DNA from: Verrucomicrobiota bacterium
Lineage (GTDB): Bacteria; Verrucomicrobiota; Verrucomicrobiia; Limisphaerales; PALSA-1396
Length of the DNA: 64,000 bases
Assembly (NCBI GenBank): GCA_016200005.1
Contig: JACQFP010000062.1
Coordinates: 20,627 to 84,626 of the forward strand
Direction: 5' to 3'
This document shows, piece after piece, positions 1 through 9,264 of the stretch. A program made the position numbers and the translations under genes. The notes beneath the pieces were generated by a model. It ran no database searches and was not told the DNA's origin. It was given only the letters and a program-made list of their open reading frames with translations. Each line of letters begins with the position of its first letter. Within the stretch, counting starts at the first letter, position 1.

Positions 1-1042
1 CTTTTTCTTCGAGCGCAACGGCGTTCTCCAACCAGATGGCCGTGGGGTGTTCTTTCAACTGTTCCAAAGCAGCTTTGGTATTGACCGGCGACGCCACTGC
101 CTGCTTCAACGCTTCCGAACCCGGCAATATATCGTGCCAGTTGAATGAGCGATCCAGTGTTTCACTGACGACTTGTTGGGCGATGAATGGTTTGCCGAAA
201 AGTTTGCTGGCCGTTTCAGCCACCGCCTTTTTCTGCTCTTTGGGCGAAGCACCGCTCACCATGGTCGCAGACGTGCCGATGCAAGTGACGTCGTTGGCAC
301 ATTGCGCTCGAATCCGGCGGATGAGCATGGCCACATCAGCGCCCTGACGCCCCCGATACATGTGGAGTTCATCAAACACCAGATAACGAAGTCCGTTGTA
401 GATGGCCTCCCGCAGACTACGCTCACGAATACGCGTCAGGATCAACTCCAGCATCATGTAGTTTGTCAGCAAAATGTCGGGCGGTGAATCCTGAAGTTCC
501 TTGCGCTGCTCCTCTTTCTCCTGCCCGGTGTATTTCCCGAATCGAATCGGAAAAGGTTGACCGCTCTGCTTCTCGAATTCCGTTTCGTAGCGCTCAATTT
601 CGTCCGACTGCGAATTGATGAGTGCGTTCATCGGGTAAACAATGACCGCAGTGACTTTGCCAGGTTGCGGTCGCTTCAACAGGTGTTGGAAGATTGTTCC
701 CAGATAGGTCAGTGATTTGCCGGAACCGGTACCCGAAGTAACGATGAAATCCGAGTCGGCGGCCCCCAGTCGCAATGCCTCCACCTGATGTTGGAATAGC
801 CGGTATCCGCGAAAAATGTCCTTCAGCAACGGATGAAGTTTCTCGCTGGCCACGAGGTCGGCGAGATCGCCCGTACTCTTGTAGCTCGGATTGAATTGAA
901 TCAGCGGCTCCGGCCAAAGCCGGCCTTGGGCGAGCGCCTTTTCCACCTCGTTCAGGATGCTCTCGTCGCGGATGTTGATGAAGCTTTCAATATAGCCGCG
1001 ATAATCGGCAATCACCTTCTTGTGGATGTTGAAGCTGTCCAT
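1..1042 (-). CDS. DExH-box helicase, N-terminal part (runs off left edge)
   Basis: The reading frame opens at an ATG whose complement is at 1040-1042 and stays open to the window edge, giving about 347 residues. A Q-motif-like segment (FQHQVEAL) precedes Walker A (TSGTGSGKS, about residues 103-111). Further on are motif Ia (VYPMNALINSQ), PDILLTNYMML, the DExH box as DELH with the tail MYRGRQGADVAMLIRR, and motif III (GTSATM). DELH followed by the RGRQGADV stretch is typical of the large DUF1998-type helicases found in defence systems (DrmA of DISARM, DruE of Druantia, DpdJ) and in MrfA-like repair helicases. Which group this belongs to depends on the missing C-terminal half. The helicase call is firm; a defence role is inference from the neighbourhood. 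Confidence 0.85.
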   Translation of the reverse strand, partial: MDSFNIHKKVIADYRGYIESFINIRDESILNEVEKALAQGRLWPEPLIQFNPSYKSTGDLADLVASEKLHPLLKDIFRGYRLFQHQVEALRLGAADSDFIVTSGTGSGKSLTYLGTIFQHLLKRPQPGKVTAVIVYPMNALINSQSDEIERYETEFEKQSGQPFPIRFGKYTGQEKEEQRKELQDSPPDILLTNYMMLELILTRIRERSLREAIYNGLRYLVFDELHMYRGRQGADVAMLIRRIRAQCANDVTCIGTSATMVSGASPKEQKKAVAETASKLFGKPFIAQQVVSETLDRSFNWHDILPGSEALKQAVASPVNTKAALEQLKEHPTAIWLENAVALEEK

Positions 1043-1152
1043 GGTGCCAAACGAGCCTCCATGCTTCACCTAAAGGAAGGCTGGAAGGCTGCGCGAATTT
1101 GTAGCGTACGGTGTGCGAACTTCACAGGAAAAGTTTCGGAGGGGTTAGCTGG

Positions 1153-1749
1153 TTAGCCGCGCGACCGGGGAAGACGCGAGGATGAGCCGCGCATCGCGGA
1201 CGCGACGCCTTTGACTTTCAACATGGCCCTGGCCACTTCACGCATCGCGTCGTCCGGCACTTTTGGCGGGAGCAACTGCGCGAACCGGCCTTTTACTTCG
1301 TCCGTGCCGGTGTCTTCGGTTTCGCCGAAGCCAAAGAGCTTTCCATTCCCACTACGGATGATGGACGGATACTTTTTCGAGTGCCCGCTGCGCGACTCAC
1401 CCATGAGGACGATAACTTCGCGACGGTTACTCGCTTCGGACGGCACTTCGGTCATGTCGAACTGCTCACCGGGTTTCGCGAATTTCGCCCAGGCTTCCAG
1501 GAGCATGACGCACGCCGTGGCACTGTGGGCGATGCACATAAGCTGCGCCATTTGGGCGAAGTCATCTTTGGCGTGTTCATCGGCGAGACTCTCCGGGACG
1601 AACATGACCGGTCCGTCCGGTCCTGTGAGAAACAGCGCTGGAGTGACCCGACCTGTTCCGCGCATACAGTAATTGGCATAGTGCTCGGCCTGCGTTAGAA
1701 GGTCGTCGAGGTTTTCGAGTTTTGATTTCGGCTGCACTGAGAGCCTCAT
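1153..1749 (-). CDS. Hypothetical protein, about 198 aa
   Basis: This is an open frame with an ATG at 1749; a TTG eight codons upstream is the alternative start. I do not recognise the family. The middle contains a helical stretch and a segment running from MGESRSGHSKKYPSI into GNGKLFGFGETED. The C-terminus is basic and ends in an Arg/Ser-rich tail. No signal peptide or membrane span is apparent. It lies about 110 bases after the start of the helicase gene, on the same strand and upstream of it, so the two may be co-transcribed. That would make this protein a candidate partner of the helicase, but nothing in the sequence proves it. Confidence 0.5.
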   Translation of the reverse strand: MRLSVQPKSKLENLDDLLTQAEHYANYCMRGTGRVTPALFLTGPDGPVMFVPESLADEHAKDDFAQMAQLMCIAHSATACVMLLEAWAKFAKPGEQFDMTEVPSEASNRREVIVLMGESRSGHSKKYPSIIRSGNGKLFGFGETEDTGTDEVKGRFAQLLPPKVPDDAMREVARAMLKVKGVASAMRGSSSRLPRSRG

Positions 1750-1890
1750 AGCCCGAATAAGCAAGACAGACAAGATGCGATGCGGTCAGTGGTGCATGAC
1801 GGGCCGGAGCGTCGGTGGATTCCTTTTTCTTCGACAAAGTCTTTCGGGAAGGTTCTTGAGAGTGTACCGCAAAAGTTGCACCGCGACAGT

Positions 1891-2412
1891 TCATTGTGGG
1901 GCCAACCATTTGGGAGCATACAATTGCTGCGGTTGCGATTGGCCGCCATGCTGCCACAAGTATTCTGCCACGTCCGGATGCCGCCACTTGATGGCCCGGT
2001 CGAAGGGCGTCCAACCCTGATTATCCAAGGCGCGGATGTTGGCTTTATAGGTCAATAAAAGCTTCACGATTTCCAGGTTGCCATTTTGCGCCGCCTCGTG
2101 AAGGGGGGTAATCCCGGTGCTGGTCCTGGCATTCACGTTGGCGCCGTGCTCCAGGAGGAATTCGGCCACGTCCTTGTGATTATGCACCACAGCCAAATGA
2201 AGCGGTGTCAAGTTTCCCCAGTCTTTGGCTCCAATCAGTTTTGGATTCTTTTCAAGAAGACCTTTGACCGTAGCCAAATCCCCGCTCTCGGCCGCGGCAT
2301 GAATGGGTTTGTAATCCAGGATGTCGTGGTGCGAGGGGATAAACAGGCTGCAGCCCGGATTTGAACAGGTCAGGACGACGAGGAATGCGAACCATTGAAG
2401 GCGTTTCTTCAT
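1891..2412 (-). CDS. Ankyrin-repeat lipoprotein
   Basis: This is a 173-aa protein. Residues 1-21 form a lipoprotein signal: a basic N-terminus, the hydrophobic run WFAFLVVL and a Cys at a lipobox-like NPGC. Three to four ankyrin repeats follow from about residue 33 to 160, with the consensus signatures KPIHAAAESGDLATVKGLL, TPLHLAVVHNHKDVAEFLLEHG and TPLHEAAQNGNLEIVKLLL. The ankyrin stack should mediate protein-protein contacts, and the lipid anchor would place it on an envelope membrane. It sits 21 bases downstream of the phosphoesterase gene on the same strand, so the two are probably co-transcribed. Its partner is unknown. Confidence 0.85.
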   Translation of the reverse strand: MKKRLQWFAFLVVLTCSNPGCSLFIPSHHDILDYKPIHAAAESGDLATVKGLLEKNPKLIGAKDWGNLTPLHLAVVHNHKDVAEFLLEHGANVNARTSTGITPLHEAAQNGNLEIVKLLLTYKANIRALDNQGWTPFDRAIKWRHPDVAEYLWQHGGQSQPQQLYAPKWLAPQ

Positions 2413-2433
2413 AGGGTGGAGCGCGTTGACTGA

Positions 2434-3792
2434 TTATGGTGGGAAAGCCTGTTCGAGTTCTGCAAATTTGCCGGTGGTGTTTGCCGGGTGATTTCGAATC
2501 GTGTCCAAAGCCTGTTTGAAGCCCTCGCCGATTTTGGATGGCGGTGGGGTGCCCGGTGTATAGCCCGCGGCCAACGGTTGCTTTTTCAGATAATCAATAA
2601 GTGGTGGGACCACTGGCGTATCCGACCGCGCCGCATCCAGGTTGATCACATCCACGACGCTGACAACCTGTCGTTGGTTCACGAGATTCGAGTACGGGAC
2701 GCCTTTTCCAAATTTCTGGGCAATGAACTTCAAGACAGAAGTGTGATCCAGAATTCCGTTAAAAACTGTCTTTGGCTTTACGAAGGGCGAAAGCACGAGG
2801 CCTGGCACACGAACTCCCAAGGTTTCGAATCCTTCCGTATAGTTGGCGCCGGGTGGCGGATCGGTTTTGAGCGCAGGGGGAGACACATGATCGAAAAATC
2901 CGCCGTGTTCATCGTAGGTAACAATCATGACCGTACTTTTCCAGATATCCGGGATCAGGCTCATGTCCCGATACACCTCCAATAAGAACTGTTGCCCTCC
3001 TTTGACCGCAGAAGGGGCGTGGTCATCGGTGCTCGGACCGAAATGCGGAGCATCTGTGTACACGGGTTCCACAAAAATCACTTGAGGGAATTCATCCGGT
3101 AGCTCGTTTTGAACATCATCCCAAAGGCGCTTGAGCGGGCGAAAGTGGATTTCCTGCAAAAGGTCCGGAATCCAACGGAGCATCATTGCGAAGAATGGCA
3201 TTCCTTCGTGATAAACCCGCCAGCGGATTTTATTCTTGGTCAGCCAATCATAAACCAACGGCTGATCAGGAAGAGGAAACTGATTAACCGCGATGTTGGA
3301 AAAGCCGCTCATGGCCATCAGGCGGTTGGGTTGAGTGCCGGCGGGAAGCGAGGAGAACCAATGGTCACAAATGGCAAAATTCTGTGCGAAGAAGTCGGTG
3401 ACAGGAACCTGGTCGGGAGTGAAATAGCCCGTGACGGGAGGAGTGTCACCGGGGTTGATCAGTGGCGCTCCTGTGGCGCCGGCATAATTGGTTACGAATC
3501 CATTCATCGGAAACACTCCGTTTGTCGGAGTCCCCATTTGAAGCGCGATGTTGTCCCGTTCGTGTGGCGGATCACCAACCATCAAATCGTAGGGGTCGGT
3601 CAGCAGAAAAGGAGGATAGAGCGAGCCCTGGTAAACACTGGAAGCCTTGGTTCTCCAAGTCCCGTCATCGCGAATGCCGTCCACGTTCGGCCAACTGAAG
3701 GGCGGCAAGCTCAGATAACCAAGGAGATGGTCGAAAGAGCGATTTTCCATCATCACAACGACGATGGTATTGATGAGATTCAAGTCTGGCAT
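2434..3792 (-). CDS. Phosphoesterase, phospholipase C / acid phosphatase AcpA family
   Basis: This is a 452-aa member of the phosphoesterase family (PF04185 type), which hydrolyses phosphodiesters of phospholipids or phosphomonoesters. The N-terminus carries the family hallmark IVVVMMENRSFDHLLGYL, in which the Glu-Asn pair supplies metal and nucleophile-region contacts. Other family features are a CDHWFSSLPAGTQPNRL segment (about residue 147), a YTDAPH segment, and VTYDEHGGFFDHVSPP (about residues 294-309) with its Asp/His metal ligands. No N-terminal signal peptide is visible from this start, which is unusual because many relatives are exported by Tat; an upstream start could have been lost. 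The substrate cannot be read from the sequence. Confidence 0.9.
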   Translation of the reverse strand: MPDLNLINTIVVVMMENRSFDHLLGYLSLPPFSWPNVDGIRDDGTWRTKASSVYQGSLYPPFLLTDPYDLMVGDPPHERDNIALQMGTPTNGVFPMNGFVTNYAGATGAPLINPGDTPPVTGYFTPDQVPVTDFFAQNFAICDHWFSSLPAGTQPNRLMAMSGFSNIAVNQFPLPDQPLVYDWLTKNKIRWRVYHEGMPFFAMMLRWIPDLLQEIHFRPLKRLWDDVQNELPDEFPQVIFVEPVYTDAPHFGPSTDDHAPSAVKGGQQFLLEVYRDMSLIPDIWKSTVMIVTYDEHGGFFDHVSPPALKTDPPPGANYTEGFETLGVRVPGLVLSPFVKPKTVFNGILDHTSVLKFIAQKFGKGVPYSNLVNQRQVVSVVDVINLDAARSDTPVVPPLIDYLKKQPLAAGYTPGTPPPSKIGEGFKQALDTIRNHPANTTGKFAELEQAFPP

Positions 3793-3940
3793 AAACCCCT
3801 CAACTTCTTGTCCGGTATAGGGTGCTCAAATTTTCAAGACAAGGTTTATCTTCGAGGAATTCACTCGGAACTCGATCCAAGGTAATGAATTTGATATTGA
3901 TGAACCGCGGAGGAAGAAGGCGAAACGACCGAAACCTTTA

Positions 3941-4237
3941 TCATGCATAGTTGTGCTCCATTTTTCTACTGTTCTGTTTTCGGTTTTTGTCCTGCAGATG
4001 CTTGGTTAGAATGCGGCTCGCTTTATCGAGCCAGTCACGATTTTGTGACAACGCTTGGATTTCAGCGGCGCTGAAAAATTTCCGTCCATTAGGCGCCGGC
4101 CTCCCAAGTGGATGCAGAAGACCCAAACGCACAAGGATGGCAATTTCATAGGCCAGGACCCCCAGCAGCAGCGCGACCTGCTCAACAGTCAGACGCGCCG
4201 GCAATCGCCGATAGTGGAACAGGTCCTGGTTGTTCAT
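3941..4237 (-). CDS. Small helix-turn-helix (excisionase/MerR-like) protein
   Basis: This is a 98-aa protein whose N-terminal half reads as a DNA-binding wHTH: LTVEQVALLLGV, then a second helix EIAILVRLGLLHPLG, then a wing-like NGRKFFSAAEIQAL. That order matches the MerR/excisionase-type fold. The C-terminus is Lys/Arg-rich. It is the last gene of the minus-strand operon that starts near 10.65 kb, 35 bases after the secreted protein gene. A regulator or excisionase role is inference. Confidence 0.55.
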   Translation of the reverse strand: MNNQDLFHYRRLPARLTVEQVALLLGVLAYEIAILVRLGLLHPLGRPAPNGRKFFSAAEIQALSQNRDWLDKASRILTKHLQDKNRKQNSRKMEHNYA

Positions 4238-4272
4238 CGCGCTTTCTTTGCGGGATTCGATTGCGATTGAAA

Positions 4273-5751
4273 TCAGCGATGTGTGTTTAAAGGCGAAACT
4301 TGGTTGCCGTTAGTGACAATCCTCACGGGGTCGATGCGCGCCCAGTACTTGCTTTCGTCCCGATGTGAACTCTCCCATCCGTTGTTTCCTTTTGGTGCCT
4401 CAATTTCAAATTCACCATAGAAGGATTTGCCTTCGTAAAACACAACGACTAGGCCACGCACCGGCGAGGTTTTGCCGGCAAAATAATTAACGTAGCATCT
4501 CACGTCGTTCAGATCGACCTGGCCCTTAAGTTCCACATATTCGTAGTCCACACCGGCATTGCTGTTGCGGTAATCATGGAAATAGCGTCCCTCTTTTGTT
4601 TTCGTGCGGTTATAAAACAACTCTTGAGCTGAAGGGCTTGCTTTAACATAAAGGTCACAGTCCACCGGATCGCTCCACATAATCCCGATTCCAAGACTGT
4701 CGACCTTTGGTTTGATTGGAAACGAGTGCGCCGAAAAAGAAGTGACCGGCGCCGGGATGTTGGTTGCGAATCGGTGTTCTGCGACCGCCGCCGGCGGTGT
4801 GTTGGTGACCGCTGGCGCGTTCGCAGTCGGCGTTAGCCGTGTGTTCCGTTTTTCTTTGGGCTCAACCGCAGCGACGGGCACGTTAGCTTGCTCAAGAACT
4901 TTTTGGATCATGTTTGTTGGACCAAACCAGACAGGGATGGCGCGGCGTGCGACTTGCCGCATTTCGATCTTGGTGTCGTTCAGGTCCAGCTCCGCGGTCA
5001 TGCATGGTTCCTGGATATTCTCCCTGGCGCGGCGCAACGCCAGCGCGACATCCGGCGCGAAGGTTGCAAGCACGCCCGACCGCTGTTGGCATAGCAAACA
5101 CCAGAACCGACAAATCCTTTCCTGGTGAAAATCGTTCACAAAGCATTGCCGTAGATAAGCGTAGTGAACCGTGACCCCATTCATCGTTCCTTTCTTGAGC
5201 GCGCAGCCAAATACGGATTCATGTTGATCGACAACCAGCGTTCCGTCAGAGGGGAAGGCTTCCTGCATGTTATAGCCTTCTTCCCCGGCGTTGCTATAGA
5301 AGGGCGACCCGATGAGGATGATTCTGAGTGGTTCGTTGGGCCTTCTGATTTGCGTGGCTGCCAGGTCAAGGAATTGCGGAACATCAATTAGGCCGGCCGT
5401 TTCAGACGGACGCGTGCGCTCGGTCATCAGGAACTTCTTGAGGGCGACGATTTCCGAAGCGAGCCGTTGCGCTCGTGCGCGAGCGTTGGCTTGGAAGAAT
5501 CCCGGATCAGGAATCTTAAACCGGGTGATGGCCTGAAGATTGAGCGCATCGTACACCTGGATTTCATCGCCCGGCGACGTGCCTTCAAGAACCAACAAAA
5601 GGAGTTCCCGGAGAACCATCGGTCGGTCTGGCGGCGAGTAGTTGGGTGAAAGACCGATCCCGTAGGAGGTCGCAAGAACGGGTCTGGTTGGAAATATCAT
5701 CGCAGCCAGAAAGACTGCTCTGATGAGTTTTTTGATGGTATTTGTATTCAT
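4273..5751 (-). CDS. Secreted protein with C-terminal DUF2135-like domain
   Basis: This is a 492-aa protein. Residues 1-27 form a Sec-type signal peptide (IKKLIRAVFLAAMIF, cleavage near VLA-TS). Residues about 40-230 form a mixed alpha/beta region with a hydrophobic strand LRIILIGSPFY that could be a von Willebrand A-like fold; I cannot confirm metal-site residues. A Thr/Ala/Pro-rich linker spans about 300-350. The C-terminus (about 360-475) starts GIGIMWSDPVDCDLYVKA and continues with a Tyr/Asp-rich beta segment, resembling DUF2135-like beta domains that follow vWA regions. Two cysteine pairs lie near residues 228-236. It probably acts in the periplasm or outside the cell. It is encoded downstream of two membrane proteins in the same operon. 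Confidence 0.55.
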   Translation of the reverse strand: MNTNTIKKLIRAVFLAAMIFPTRPVLATSYGIGLSPNYSPPDRPMVLRELLLLVLEGTSPGDEIQVYDALNLQAITRFKIPDPGFFQANARARAQRLASEIVALKKFLMTERTRPSETAGLIDVPQFLDLAATQIRRPNEPLRIILIGSPFYSNAGEEGYNMQEAFPSDGTLVVDQHESVFGCALKKGTMNGVTVHYAYLRQCFVNDFHQERICRFWCLLCQQRSGVLATFAPDVALALRRARENIQEPCMTAELDLNDTKIEMRQVARRAIPVWFGPTNMIQKVLEQANVPVAAVEPKEKRNTRLTPTANAPAVTNTPPAAVAEHRFATNIPAPVTSFSAHSFPIKPKVDSLGIGIMWSDPVDCDLYVKASPSAQELFYNRTKTKEGRYFHDYRNSNAGVDYEYVELKGQVDLNDVRCYVNYFAGKTSPVRGLVVVFYEGKSFYGEFEIEAPKGNNGWESSHRDESKYWARIDPVRIVTNGNQVSPLNTHR

Positions 5752-5781
5752 AATGGAGTCGCTTCGTTAGGTTTGATTGGA

Positions 5782-6873
5782 TTAGCCGTTTAGAAAGTCG
5801 TCGAGGTGTTTGTGGTCCGCCGCGAGTCGGACGGCGGCCCGAAAGCTTGCCACGGCGCGCTCGACAAATTGTCGCCGCGACTCGTCAATCGCGCGCAGTT
5901 TGCCGGTGAGATGACCAGCCAACTGCGAGTTCTCGCACTTGCGGTTGTGCCAGTCATCCAGGTCAGCTTGAACTTTTTGGTAGGCTGGATTGTCGACCCG
6001 AGCGGGCGATTGATGCTTTTCAACGATCAGTTGAATACTCAGCCAGCACCCTGCGGCCAGGAAGGCTTCGGAAAGAAGCGCCACGAATATAAAGCCGCCA
6101 TTGGCGACGTGGTCGGCACTATTGGCATTGGTGTTGGCGAGGTTCTGGACGAGGGTAGCGGTATCCTGCGTCAATCCTGGAAAGGTCGCCGCAAATAGAC
6201 CGGCCCAAATGATTCCCAGAACCAACCCGATTGTCCAAACCAAGAACGTGTAAGCGAGGCGTCGTGAGCGGAGCTCGAGGTGAGATCCCGGAACTTTCAA
6301 TGCGGCCGCGATGCCGATGGGAACTAACGAGAATAAATAGGCCCGAATTGGGCTGGAGAACGCGCTGATGCCGGAAGACAAAAGGACAACCGCGTTGGTG
6401 TTGATGCCAACCGAAAGCAGCAGCCCGGAAAGGATAATAAAGAAAATGACCTGCCCGCGTGCGAATCGTGTCCATGGAATGGTCGTACCCGTTGATTCGA
6501 GATAGGGATCGGTCGCAGCGAGCAGGTTCGAACGCTCCTTCACGTGGCGGTGCGCGCCCGCTTCTTCACCGCAGATCAGGTCGATCAATCTTCGGCATTC
6601 TTCCTCCAGCTCCGCATTTTCGGCGTTGAATGTACGCACCGCGTAATCTCGTATGTCGGACTCTCCGCCAAGGCCGTTCGTAATAGCGACCGCGCGAAAG
6701 TGATCGCGATCAAGTTCAGGGTTAACAATCGTTTTCTCAGCCGCCCGGAGTACCGCCTTGGGCAGGTGGCGGCTACCGTAGTGGCACGTGTTTCCCGTGC
6801 CGTCACGAGGAGCGATGCGGCGGACACGATCATTTCGCGCCTCGTCGTACGATGCTGTAGCTAATGTCTTCAT
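5782..6873 (-). CDS. Membrane protein, four predicted TM helices
   Basis: The ATG at 6873 is preferred over the TTG at 6903; the product is about 363 aa. Residues 1-115 are soluble and charged. Four hydrophobic segments then follow at about 140-160, 180-200, 215-240 and 265-290, for example VIFFIILSGLLLSVGI and FLVWTIGLVLGIIWAGLF. The C-terminal 80 residues are soluble and probably form a coiled coil. I do not recognise the family. It lies between a 74-aa single-span protein and the secreted DUF2135-like protein, so the three may form an envelope complex served by the ATPase at 7.6-9.3 kb. Confidence 0.6.
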   Translation of the reverse strand: MKTLATASYDEARNDRVRRIAPRDGTGNTCHYGSRHLPKAVLRAAEKTIVNPELDRDHFRAVAITNGLGGESDIRDYAVRTFNAENAELEEECRRLIDLICGEEAGAHRHVKERSNLLAATDPYLESTGTTIPWTRFARGQVIFFIILSGLLLSVGINTNAVVLLSSGISAFSSPIRAYLFSLVPIGIAAALKVPGSHLELRSRRLAYTFLVWTIGLVLGIIWAGLFAATFPGLTQDTATLVQNLANTNANSADHVANGGFIFVALLSEAFLAAGCWLSIQLIVEKHQSPARVDNPAYQKVQADLDDWHNRKCENSQLAGHLTGKLRAIDESRRQFVERAVASFRAAVRLAADHKHLDDFLNG

Positions 6874-6899
6874 AGTTGTGTTGAGATTTTGGCGGAGAA

Positions 6900-7124
6900 T
6901 CAATCGCGTCGGTTTTGAGTGAGCAGGCGGACGATGGCGACCAGCACCGCGCCGCAGATTCCAATGACAATCAGACCGAGCGTCATGTCTTCCGGTGAAT
7001 GTCCAGGTCCAATGCGTTTTACCGTGGCTAGAAATGCGGACACCTCATGACGATGACGCAAAAACAAGACTATCGCGGCTAGTCCCAGGCAGGCTGCAAA
7101 CACGTTGTTCCAGTTAATTTTCAT
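6900..7124 (-). CDS. Small membrane protein, 74 aa
   Basis: The protein has two hydrophobic segments (VFAACLGLAAIVLFL at about 8-22 and LGLIVIGICGAVLVAIVRLL at about 49-68) around a short polar loop, and a basic C-terminus. A good Shine-Dalgarno (GAAAGGA) precedes the ATG. Its start overlaps the stop of the upstream nuclease-like gene by four bases (ATGA), which implies translational coupling. The function is unknown; its size and topology fit an accessory subunit of the envelope part of this operon. Confidence 0.65.
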   Translation of the reverse strand: MKINWNNVFAACLGLAAIVLFLRHRHEVSAFLATVKRIGPGHSPEDMTLGLIVIGICGAVLVAIVRLLTQNRRD

Positions 7125-7582
7125 GATGTTTTCCTTTCAGCAGGTGGTTTTGTAGAGGGATTTAATGTCTTGATGTCACTCGTGACATTACGTGTGGACA
7201 TTATCGGACAATTATTCGCAACCCACTGAAGGGCAGCGCCAAACGGCATGACCCGAATTGGACTGGCGGAAAAGGGCGCACGGTTGGTGAATCGATTAAC
7301 AGCAGCCTTGGCAGCCCGAGCAGTGCGAGCATCCGGTGTGATGATCAAGAACAAATCGGCACGGAGCAGCTCGGCTTTGGCAACGTCGTTGGGAATTCGT
7401 GCGGTGGTACGTTCGATCTCCATGGCCACGCGTCGGCCGTTTGCTTGGAACATGATGTCCACAGCACGCGGATGTTTTCCGTGACGAATTGGGTATTCCA
7501 AACGGACAGGGTAGCCGCACAGGCGAAGTGCCAAAACTATTGTCGCCACCATAACTTTACTGTGCAGAAATTTTCCTCTCAT
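7121..7582 (-). CDS. Small PD-(D/E)XK-like protein
   Basis: This is a 153-aa protein. The segment with AVDIMFQ, then RRVAMEIERTT about 10 residues later, gives an Asp...Glu-x-Glu pattern on two strands followed by a helix. That is the arrangement of PD-(D/E)XK phosphodiesterases, with Glu in place of the usual Lys. A later strand, LFLIITPDARTA, also fits this fold. Catalytic competence is uncertain because the final Lys is absent. It overlaps the upstream ATPase gene by four bases (ATGA), so the two are probably made in fixed ratio. A nuclease coupled to a DNA-pumping ATPase is a recurring theme in both transfer and defence systems. Confidence 0.5.
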   Translation of the reverse strand: MRGKFLHSKVMVATIVLALRLCGYPVRLEYPIRHGKHPRAVDIMFQANGRRVAMEIERTTARIPNDVAKAELLRADLFLIITPDARTARAAKAAVNRFTNRAPFSASPIRVMPFGAALQWVANNCPIMSTRNVTSDIKTLNPSTKPPAERKTS

Positions 7583-9258
7583 AATGGGTTCTCCGGGTTG
7601 GCTCGCACCGCTTCGATGGCGGGTGCAAGGGGTTCAATGACGATGGAAGCGCGTCCGCGCGGACGCAGAGCCAGGGCATGCTCGCGGATGTAACCCTGGT
7701 TCAACAGACGCTTGCGGATCTCGGCCAGTCGCCGACCGTTGAGCCGGGTTACACGACAATAGTGACTGACTGACTGGCCAGGTTTGTTCACGACCGCCCG
7801 CAAGAGACGGAGTTCATTTTCGGTGAGAATCGGCACCTCCGCTTTCGGCGGTTCCTGAACTTCAACTACTTGATGCGGCTGCCAGTGGGTGAAGCGGTCG
7901 TCGAAACGCGTCGGCAACTTGTGGAGCGGTGCAAGGCTCTGTTCGACTTCGGCATTGGTAAGACCGGCGGGCAACTTGGCCAGTGGCACACGAAACAGAA
8001 ATGGCTCGGTGTGGGTGCCGAGCCCCACTTGGCCGACAAACGTGCCCGGCGACAAATGTTGGCGGATATAATCGAGTTGTTCCGGGTTCAGGTTGCAGTC
8101 CGCGGCGAGGGTAGCGTAGTCCTCGTGACAACCCAGGCGGCCAAAGGTCCGGATCACAAGATTGGGCCGCAGCCGCCTTGAGAAGGCAATGGTGGATTGA
8201 ACGATGGGCCAAAGTCCTATCCCGGCACCGCGGATGATACCGGCGAGTTCATCTAATGGGGTGATCTCACCGCTGGTGGACATCCGCTCGGAGAAGATCC
8301 GCTGGCCGTCGTCAAATATAAGGAATAATTCAAGCGGGGTATTGACCAGTCCTTGCGCGATGCGGTGGTGGAAGACATTGAATAGAAGCGACTGGGGCAG
8401 TAGATTGCGAACCGACTCTGAAGCGCCGCGCATCTCGAACACGATATTGCAGCGGGCCAAATCTTGTGGGGTCCAGCCTCGCGTCCAAGCACCACACGCC
8501 GGAGTGAGTGCCAGCAGGAACGCACCCAGCCGGTCAAGAATCGCATCCCGACTGGCAGCATTGAGGTTCTTTTGAGTCCGTACCCATTCGAATAGGTGAA
8601 ACAGCGTCGGACAATGGACGGCGTCCTGATGCCAGACACCAAATTCGGTATAGAGGGCGTAGATCCCCTGGCGCAGGATTGCGGCGGCGCGACCGGGAAG
8701 GTCCAGCGTGCGCACGAGCAAATCTAGCGCAGTGGCCGCGTGTTGACGCGGATCGCAACCATTGCATTGGAGGAGATTCCATCGCCATCGCTGCCAGGGA
8801 AGAATGACCAATGACTTTCCGGCGCGTTGGTAGATTGGCAGGAGCAGTCGGAGTTGTAACTTATATGGCTCGAAAAGCCAGGTGGAGCAACAGAACCAGG
8901 CGAATTGCGAGGCCAGCCAGTAAACCAAGTTTGATTTGCCACTGCCGGTATTGGCGACGGTAAGCAAGCCCGAGCAGAGCCAATCGAGCATCAAGTGAAC
9001 GGGCGACCCGTGGACGTCTTGACCAAGCACAAGCTCGCCCTGCAAGAGGATCGCCATTTTAAATGGCGACAGCCGCCCCGATCTCTGTAGGCGCTCCAGG
9101 TACCGGATGCGGCTCTCCGCCAATTGCCTCGTCAGTGAGTCCTGCGGTTCGGCAGCAAGAATGCGCGTAAGGCTGCGCCCCAGGCGGTCGTTGAGCGCCC
9201 CATGCGTACGAGCCCATTCCAGCCGTTCGAAAAACTGATCATATCGTTCTGCATTCAT
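7579..9258 (-). CDS. HerA/FtsK/VirD4-like ATPase with C-terminal winged helix
   Basis: This is a 559-aa protein. A helical N-terminus (1-75) leads to a beta strand LGQDVHGSPVHLML and Walker A VANTGSGKSN (about 101-110). A Walker-B-like strand, LELFLIFDDGQRIF, lies near residues 320-333. The next region (GIGLWPIVQS) fits the sensor strand of the HerA/VirD4 superfamily. The C-terminal 90 residues (ILTENELRLLRAVV onward) form a winged helix. Such proteins assemble hexameric DNA translocases, as coupling proteins of conjugation or as motors partnered with nucleases. No N-terminal membrane helices are seen, unlike classical VirD4. It is coupled by ATGA overlap to the PD-(D/E)XK-like gene and lies 6 bases after the Cys-rich gene. 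Confidence 0.75.
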   Translation of the reverse strand: MNAERYDQFFERLEWARTHGALNDRLGRSLTRILAAEPQDSLTRQLAESRIRYLERLQRSGRLSPFKMAILLQGELVLGQDVHGSPVHLMLDWLCSGLLTVANTGSGKSNLVYWLASQFAWFCCSTWLFEPYKLQLRLLLPIYQRAGKSLVILPWQRWRWNLLQCNGCDPRQHAATALDLLVRTLDLPGRAAAILRQGIYALYTEFGVWHQDAVHCPTLFHLFEWVRTQKNLNAASRDAILDRLGAFLLALTPACGAWTRGWTPQDLARCNIVFEMRGASESVRNLLPQSLLFNVFHHRIAQGLVNTPLELFLIFDDGQRIFSERMSTSGEITPLDELAGIIRGAGIGLWPIVQSTIAFSRRLRPNLVIRTFGRLGCHEDYATLAADCNLNPEQLDYIRQHLSPGTFVGQVGLGTHTEPFLFRVPLAKLPAGLTNAEVEQSLAPLHKLPTRFDDRFTHWQPHQVVEVQEPPKAEVPILTENELRLLRAVVNKPGQSVSHYCRVTRLNGRRLAEIRKRLLNQGYIREHALALRPRGRASIVIEPLAPAIEAVRANPENPL

Positions 9259-9264
9259 AGGGCA

